A DNA stretch of 64,000 nucleotides from an uncultured Acidobacteriia bacterium (GTDB lineage Bacteria; Acidobacteriota; Terriglobia; Bryobacterales; Bryobacteraceae), in assembly GCA_903892565.1 (NCBI GenBank), contig CAITIX010000318.1:1-64000 (forward strand), in the 5' to 3' direction. The position numbers and the translations under genes are program-made. The notes beneath the pieces were generated by a model. It was given only the letters and a program-made list of their open reading frames with translations. It made no database searches and had not been told where the DNA came from. Shown here piece after piece: positions 59,586 to 64,000 of the stretch (the stretch's first letter is position 1; the number at the start of each line of letters is the position of its first letter).

Positions 59586-60824
59586 CTACGCGAACAACCG
59601 CGCCTTGAACCACTCCGCCAATCCGCGCGCCACCCGTGGACCCTGCTTGCTCCCGCGGCCCATGTGCGCTCCATCGGCGATGATCCGCACCGTCTTCGGA
59701 TCTCCCGTCTCAATCAACAGCGGAATTTCCTGCGGCGATATCCACGGATCCTTCGCGCCGTTATACGCGAACATCGGCGCGCACGGTTTATCCAGCCATC
59801 CTTGCGCTTCGAGCGACATCGCGGGAGCCGTCTTCACCAGCTCCGCATAATCCTTCACACCGTTCGAATAAATCATCGATTCCAGAAACGGCCAGAAGTA
59901 ATCCTTTTCCGTGATCAAGCCCTTGAGCCACGGCTCCTGATACGTGTAATGGATGGGACCACCCGCCATGACTGACGCCTTCAAGCGCTTCGCTTCCACG
60001 TACGCCATCTTGCCGCCCCAATATCCCGCGTAGCTGTTTCCTCGGAAGCCCATCCGTTTGCCGTCCAGATCCGGCCGCCCCAGCAGATACTCCATCGTCG
60101 CGATGTACAGCTTTTCCGTATCCGGCTTGTTGAACACGGGACATTCGCCCGCGCCCGGCATGTCCATGGAAAACGCCGCCGCGCCGAGGCTCAAAATGTC
60201 GTTGGTGTTGCGCTCCTCCTTATACACATCCACGCCGCCTGTTGCGATCACGATCGGCGGGCGTGTCACATCCTTCGGCTTGCGCAGGTAGCCGATGATT
60301 TCCTTGCCTTCGAACGGAATCGCGATGCGCTCCATTGCCGGATCGAGCGATCGTGCGCCTTTTAAATAGTTCTCGATCGCCTTCTTATACGCGGCCTTCT
60401 TCGCCGGATGATTGATCACCGGAAATTTCGCGATGCCGTAGTGCGCCGCCGCCTTGCGATACAACTTGTTCGCTTCGTCCAACTGGCCTTTCTTTTCGAG
60501 CTCGTCTGCTTGATGCTCGAACGGTTCGGCGAGCTTGGTCCACTCGGCAACCCACGGCTCGGCATCGAGCGACGTCAGTGTGTCGAAGATCCGCGCCACT
60601 TCTTTCGGATCGGCACCGCGTCCAACGAACTCCTGCGCGCGCATTTTCGCGCCTGCCGCATATCCCGGATCTTTGAACGGATTCACGCCCACGGGCCGCA
60701 AGATTGGGTTTTGGTCGGAAGACGCCGTCTGCGCCACGCCCTTCTGTGCGGCGGCCAGCGCTACACTTGCACCGGCAGCAAGTTCGATAAATCCACGGCG
60801 GGAAGGAGATTCGTTTGTAGACAT
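59586..60824 (-). CDS. Tat-exported alpha/beta hydrolase (FrsA/dienelactone-like)
   Basis: The 412-residue protein has a Tat signal (SPSRRGFIELAAGASVALAA). A helical N-terminal region (about 60-165) has PKEVARIFDTLTSLDAEPW and QADELEKKGQLDEANKLYRK, then an alpha/beta-hydrolase core. The nucleophile elbow is GFRGNSYAGYW (Ser), the acid is in YNGAKDPWI and the His is in IADGAHMGRG. This layout (N-terminal helical lid plus hydrolase) fits the FrsA/DUF1100 or 2,6-dihydropseudooxynicotine-hydrolase type enzymes, which cleave C-C or ester bonds in aromatic-derived molecules. The substrate is unknown. GAGGAG lies 9 nt before ATG 60824. It is divergent from the flavoprotein gene at 60932. Confidence 0.85.
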   Translation of the reverse strand: MSTNESPSRRGFIELAAGASVALAAAQKGVAQTASSDQNPILRPVGVNPFKDPGYAAGAKMRAQEFVGRGADPKEVARIFDTLTSLDAEPWVAEWTKLAEPFEHQADELEKKGQLDEANKLYRKAAAHYGIAKFPVINHPAKKAAYKKAIENYLKGARSLDPAMERIAIPFEGKEIIGYLRKPKDVTRPPIVIATGGVDVYKEERNTNDILSLGAAAFSMDMPGAGECPVFNKPDTEKLYIATMEYLLGRPDLDGKRMGFRGNSYAGYWGGKMAYVEAKRLKASVMAGGPIHYTYQEPWLKGLITEKDYFWPFLESMIYSNGVKDYAELVKTAPAMSLEAQGWLDKPCAPMFAYNGAKDPWISPQEIPLLIETGDPKTVRIIADGAHMGRGSKQGPRVARGLAEWFKARLFA

Positions 60825-60931
60825 GATCAGGAGCTCCTCACGGATTATGGCATATCGACTGAATACGCATGCTTCCGGGAATTGCCTGCAGTACCATGTC
60901 GTAGAGCACACGTCTCTCATCAATCATCGCC

Positions 60932-62575
60932 ATGCCCAAAAAAGTGAACAATTCCCGCCGCGATTTCTTTCGTAAGGGCGCCGCTGTAGGCGCAGGCGTT
61001 GCCGCGCTCGCCAGTGAATCGGAAGCCCAGAAGCTCCGCTACGATCAAACCGCCGACGTCGTCATCATCGGCGCCGGAGCCTCCGGCGTTCCGGCTGCGA
61101 TCATGGCGCGCGATCAGGGAGCAACTGTTATCGTGATCGACGCGCATCACGACATTGGCGGCCATGCCATGGTCAGCGGCGGACGCATTCCCCTTGGCGG
61201 AGGCACGCGCCTACAGAAGAAATTCGGCATCGCGGATTCCGCCGATCAAGTTTTCCTCGACCACACCAGCGTCAAGAACAAGGAGTTCCGCTTCGGCGAT
61301 CGCGAGCTCATTCGCATGTGGGCCGATGAAAACGCCGCCACGTTCGATTTTCTGCTCGATAACGGCGTGCTCTTTAATGAAGTCGCGCCGGAGATCGTCA
61401 ACGGCGGATCGATTCCTCGCCTGTTCATCGCCGTGCCCTATTCCGACAACTTAAACGAAACCATCAACGGCAGTCCCGGCTCCGGCCTCATGCGCCACTT
61501 GGAAAAAAGCGCGCGCGCGAAAGGCGTCAAGTTTCTGTTGAAGCATCGTATGACGCGCCTGCACCGCGAAGCGTCCTCGGGACAAAACCCCGCCGGCCGC
61601 GTCACCGGACTCACGGCGTCTTTCGAAGGCAAAGAAGTTCACATTCAAGCGCGCCGCGGCGTCATCATCGCCACCGGAGGCCACACCGCGAACGTCGAAT
61701 TCCGTCGTATGTTCGATCCTCGCTTGACCGACGAATACCAAACCGCGGGCGAACCGTGGACCAAGCAGATGGCCGAAGGCGAACTCGCCGCCATGGACCT
61801 CGGCGCGTCCATGTGGGCTACGAACAACATTGCGAGCGAACGCGGCTACTCCATTACGAAGACCATCCACATTGGATGCAAGTACGGCTATCGCAATTTG
61901 AAGTGGGATCCGAAGAGCCCCATGTTCGATGGCGCGGGAGCCACCGGACTCACCGTCCGCAATTTTCAGGACCTCATCATGGTCAACCAAATCGGCCAGC
62001 GCTTCTGGAACGAAGTGGACGAGTCCTACGATTTCTTCAACGCCGCCCTCGGCACCAATGGCAACATGGGCAAGGAAGCCAAGCGCAACGGTGGCGGACC
62101 CATCTGGGCCATCTTTGATTCCGGCGCCGTGGAACGCAATAAATGGGACCCGCGCCCTCCATATGTGGATCGCAGCGGCTATTTCTTCACTGCTGACACG
62201 ATCGCGGAGCTCGCCGCGAAGATCGCGAATCCGTATCAACTGCATCCCATGCCCTCTGCGGCGCTCGAAGACACCGTCAAGCGCTACAACTCTTTCGTCG
62301 ACGCCGGAGGAGACGCGGACTTCAACAAGCCCGCGCCGAAATACAAAATCGAAAAAGGACCGTTCCACGCCGCGTGGTCCACGCCGATTCTGCACGATTG
62401 CCTCGCCGGCTTGCGCATCAACACCAAGTGCCAAGTTGTCGACATCCGCAGTAAAGTGATCCCCGGTTTGTACGCTTGCGGAGAATCCGCCGGAGGCTTC
62501 GCGCTGCACGGACTGCCTCGCGTAATTGTTTTCGGCCGCGTCGCAGGACGAGAAGCCGCGTTGGCAAAAGCCTAG
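60932..62575 (+). CDS. Tat-exported FAD-dependent oxidoreductase (fumarate reductase/KSTD-like flavoprotein)
   Basis: The 547-residue protein has a Tat signal (NSRRDFFRKGAAVGAGVAAL). The FAD-binding Rossmann motif VVIIGAGASGVPAAIMARDQ starts near residue 43, with ARRGVIIATGGHTANVEFRR as the second FAD motif. It closes with VIPGLYACGESAGGFALHG, typical of the FAD_binding_2 family (fumarate reductase, ketosteroid dehydrogenase, flavocytochrome c). No haem-binding CxxCH motif is present. The catalytic Arg/His pair of fumarate reductases cannot be assigned. The mature enzyme should be periplasmic. It is divergent from the Tat hydrolase (107 bp between starts), so both may respond to one regulator and act on one substrate (inference). 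No ribosome-binding site is seen before ATG 60932. Confidence 0.85.
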   Translation: MPKKVNNSRRDFFRKGAAVGAGVAALASESEAQKLRYDQTADVVIIGAGASGVPAAIMARDQGATVIVIDAHHDIGGHAMVSGGRIPLGGGTRLQKKFGIADSADQVFLDHTSVKNKEFRFGDRELIRMWADENAATFDFLLDNGVLFNEVAPEIVNGGSIPRLFIAVPYSDNLNETINGSPGSGLMRHLEKSARAKGVKFLLKHRMTRLHREASSGQNPAGRVTGLTASFEGKEVHIQARRGVIIATGGHTANVEFRRMFDPRLTDEYQTAGEPWTKQMAEGELAAMDLGASMWATNNIASERGYSITKTIHIGCKYGYRNLKWDPKSPMFDGAGATGLTVRNFQDLIMVNQIGQRFWNEVDESYDFFNAALGTNGNMGKEAKRNGGGPIWAIFDSGAVERNKWDPRPPYVDRSGYFFTADTIAELAAKIANPYQLHPMPSAALEDTVKRYNSFVDAGGDADFNKPAPKYKIEKGPFHAAWSTPILHDCLAGLRINTKCQVVDIRSKVIPGLYACGESAGGFALHGLPRVIVFGRVAGREAALAKA

Positions 62576-62589
62576 TATCGCGTCGGTTT

Positions 62590-62682
62590 GTGGGGCAGGT
62601 TGTAAACCTGCGCGCGATTGGCAATCGCGCAGCTTCCAACGGGCGGGTTGGCAACCCGCCGCAGCTTGCCAAGCTGCCCCAC
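62590..62682. repeat. Four-hairpin intergenic palindromic element
   Basis: Four stems lie head to tail: 62595-62611 (GCAGGTT/AACCTGC), 62612-62630 (GCGCGATT/AATCGCGC), 62642-62660 (GGCGGGTT/AACCCGCC) and 62661-62677 (GCAGCTT/AAGCTGC). Each has a 3-nt loop in a TT-GNN-AA core. The ends GTGGGGCAG (62590-62598) and CTGCCCCAC (62674-62682) can close the whole element, in competition with stems 1 and 4. Confidence 0.9.
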
Positions 62683-62739
62683 CTCGCCGCACAGCACAAA
62701 AGAACGAGAGGCAGAGAAAGATAGCCTCGCGTCACGCAC

Positions 62740-62748
62740 TGTTATAAT
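62740..62748 (+). promoter_or_regulatory. Extended -10 promoter of the Ig-repeat gene
   Basis: TGTTATAAT is a perfect TGN-TATAAT extended -10 element, about 45 bp upstream of ATG 62793. No good -35 is present, as is common for extended -10 promoters. Confidence 0.6.
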
Positions 62749-62792
62749 TGGCTCAGAAATTCGGCCCTTGGGGCCAACGGAGTTCAGACCAA

Positions 62793-64000
62793 ATGATTCG
62801 TACAATCGCGATGCGTACAATCGCGAAGCTCGGTTTTGCGTTCATTTTGTGCTCCGCATTGATGTGGGGACAAGCAACCGTTTCTCCCACGCAACTTCCC
62901 AACGGCGAACTCGGATTCGCCTACTCGACCACGCTTGCCGCGACCGGTGGATCGCCGCCCTACACCAACTGGATCATCAGCAACGGAGCACTTCCGCAAG
63001 GATTGACGCTGAACGCGTCCACGGGCGTCATCAGCGGGACGCCGCTCAGTGTGTTTACTTCGAACTTTAGCATCACCGTGCGCGACAGCACGGCGACCAC
63101 GTCCGCCGCGCAGAATTTCTCTATCGCCATCGGATCTCCGATAAAGATTTTGGGACCAAGCTCGTTGCCCGGAAGCGTGCTCGGCAACGCGTATCCTCCT
63201 GCCGGCGGCGCAATCGCGTTTTCCTCCACGGGGGGCTGGCCTCCGCAAACGTGGTCCGCTACGGGATTGCCCCCAGGCATGAACATGACCATTACGGGCC
63301 TTTTGTCGGGCACGTCCACCGCGCAGGGAAACTACACGCCGCAGTTCACCGTCACCGATTCGATTGGCGCCACGGCCTCGGTCACCCTGCCGATTGCCAT
63401 CACCACGCTTCCCACGTTGCAGATCACTACAGGCCAGACGCTGCCCTCGGGAATCGTCGGCACGTTCTACGGGCAGCAACTTCTGGCCGCGAATGGAGTG
63501 CAGCCTTACAGTTGGGCGCTCATCTCCGGATCGCTGCCGCCGGGGATCTCTCTGTCGCGCGTCGGGGAAATTACGGGCACGCCCACCACCACAGGAACAT
63601 CCACGTTCACGGCGAAAGTCACCGACGCGGCGTCGAACACGCAGACACAAAGCTACAGCATCACTGTGGGACTCGGCCTGATCGGCTCCATGCCGCACCT
63701 GGCTGCCGAAGGCGGTTGGAACACCACGTTCACGATCATCAATAAAGGAACGACCTCCGCGCAAACGCAACTGAGCTTGTACGCGAACAGCGGAAATCCT
63801 CTGCCGCTGCCGTTGACGTTTCCGCAAACCTTTCCGCCGCCTCCGGTCGCATTCAATCCGCAGCCTGTGGCAACGACCACGCTCGCCACGAATGCGTCCT
63901 GGATCGTGCAGGCTTCCGGACCCGCGAACGTTCCGTTCGTGGAAGGCTCTGCCGAATTAAACGCGTTCGGAAATCTCGACGGCTTCGCGATCTTCCATTT
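62793..64000 (+). CDS. Secreted He_PIG (putative Ig) repeat protein, 5' part
   Basis: The frame starts at ATG 62793 (or 62811) and runs off the window's end. The start region carries a 15-bp tandem duplication that repeats MRTIA (MIRTIAMRTIAKLGFAFILC). A signal peptide ending LMWGQ is followed by three He_PIG-type repeats: GSPPYTNWIISNGALPQGLT, GWPPQTWSATGLPPGMNMTI and GVQPYSWALISGSLPPG, each closing with the xIxGTPx motif. Then comes a distinct domain (LAAEGGWNTTFTIINKGTTS) resembling the C-terminal domain of acidobacterial surface proteins. It resembles the Ig-repeat protein at 38984. Its role is probably in adhesion or scaffolding. Confidence 0.85.
   Translation, partial: MIRTIAMRTIAKLGFAFILCSALMWGQATVSPTQLPNGELGFAYSTTLAATGGSPPYTNWIISNGALPQGLTLNASTGVISGTPLSVFTSNFSITVRDSTATTSAAQNFSIAIGSPIKILGPSSLPGSVLGNAYPPAGGAIAFSSTGGWPPQTWSATGLPPGMNMTITGLLSGTSTAQGNYTPQFTVTDSIGATASVTLPIAITTLPTLQITTGQTLPSGIVGTFYGQQLLAANGVQPYSWALISGSLPPGISLSRVGEITGTPTTTGTSTFTAKVTDAASNTQTQSYSITVGLGLIGSMPHLAAEGGWNTTFTIINKGTTSAQTQLSLYANSGNPLPLPLTFPQTFPPPPVAFNPQPVATTTLATNASWIVQASGPANVPFVEGSAELNAFGNLDGFAIFH

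Noticed and set aside
61451..62692. 413-aa minus-strand frame opposite the FAD oxidoreductase
   Set aside because: The plus-strand protein has a Tat signal and FAD motifs; the minus frame has none and runs into the palindromic element.

Overview
The window looks like chromosomal DNA from an Acidobacteriota bacterium, most like the Solibacter/Bryobacter group. This is inferred from gene content, not from any search: GC-rich genes with many TTG/GTG starts, tandem families of exported proteins (Tat-exported amidohydrolases, DUF6644-like membrane proteins, a DUF6152 protein next to a tandem secreted family), He_PIG-type Ig-repeat surface proteins, a DUF2277 domain and Reg_prop sensors. No rRNA, CRISPR array, transposase or integrase was seen. 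There is one tRNA, tRNA-Leu(CAA).

Layout. 1-6.0 kb: the 5' part of a Reg_prop sensor, a 2-oxoglutarate/Fe(II) oxygenase with a coiled coil and an extra C-terminal domain, a Gfo/Idh/MocA oxidoreductase, a TonB protein with an N-terminal pentapeptide repeat, a small membrane protein and a FliA/WhiG-type sigma factor. 6.1-10.4 kb: three tandem Tat-exported amidohydrolases behind a strong promoter with three 14-bp direct repeats, then a secreted concanavalin-like protein. 10.5-14.5 kb: a small membrane protein, two metallo-beta-lactamase-fold proteins with an altered metal site, and two DUF6644-like membrane proteins. 14.7-21.8 kb: a coupled pair of secreted repeat-rich proteins followed by two glycosyltransferases. 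21.8-27.3 kb (minus strand): two more DUF6644-related membrane proteins, then a five-gene operon of exported proteins (DUF6152, three paralogues of an uncharacterised family, one further secreted protein).

27.4-47.1 kb is mostly housekeeping: an AddB-like/AddA-like nuclease-helicase pair, a tartrate/malate dehydrogenase with a cupin protein, an EF-G paralogue, a three-gene surface-protein operon whose first gene has an amber codon in its signal peptide, rsmD-recG, fabI, an M61 peptidase and the tRNA. 47.6-55.4 kb is a complete five-gene RND efflux unit: TolC-like outer membrane protein, RND pump, adaptor, response regulator and histidine kinase. 55.7-64 kb holds a Flp pilin, a PEBP-like protein, a DUF2277-SMP-30 fusion, a tandem NTF2-like protein bracketed by 19-nt inverted repeats, a divergent pair of Tat-exported enzymes (alpha/beta hydrolase and FAD oxidoreductase), a four-hairpin intergenic element and the start of another Ig-repeat protein.

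A recurring theme is an exported catabolic repertoire (Tat amidohydrolases, Tat hydrolase and flavoprotein, MBL-fold proteins, SMP-30, the DUF6152 cluster) mixed with small polytopic membrane proteins that carry a conserved His and Gly-Arg signature. The best candidates for undescribed biology are the DUF6152/three-paralogue operon, the two MBL-fold proteins lacking two expected zinc ligands, the DUF2277-SMP-30 fusion, and the iteron-like promoter of the amidohydrolase cluster. All starts, promoters and folds were read by eye; no alignment or folding program was run.
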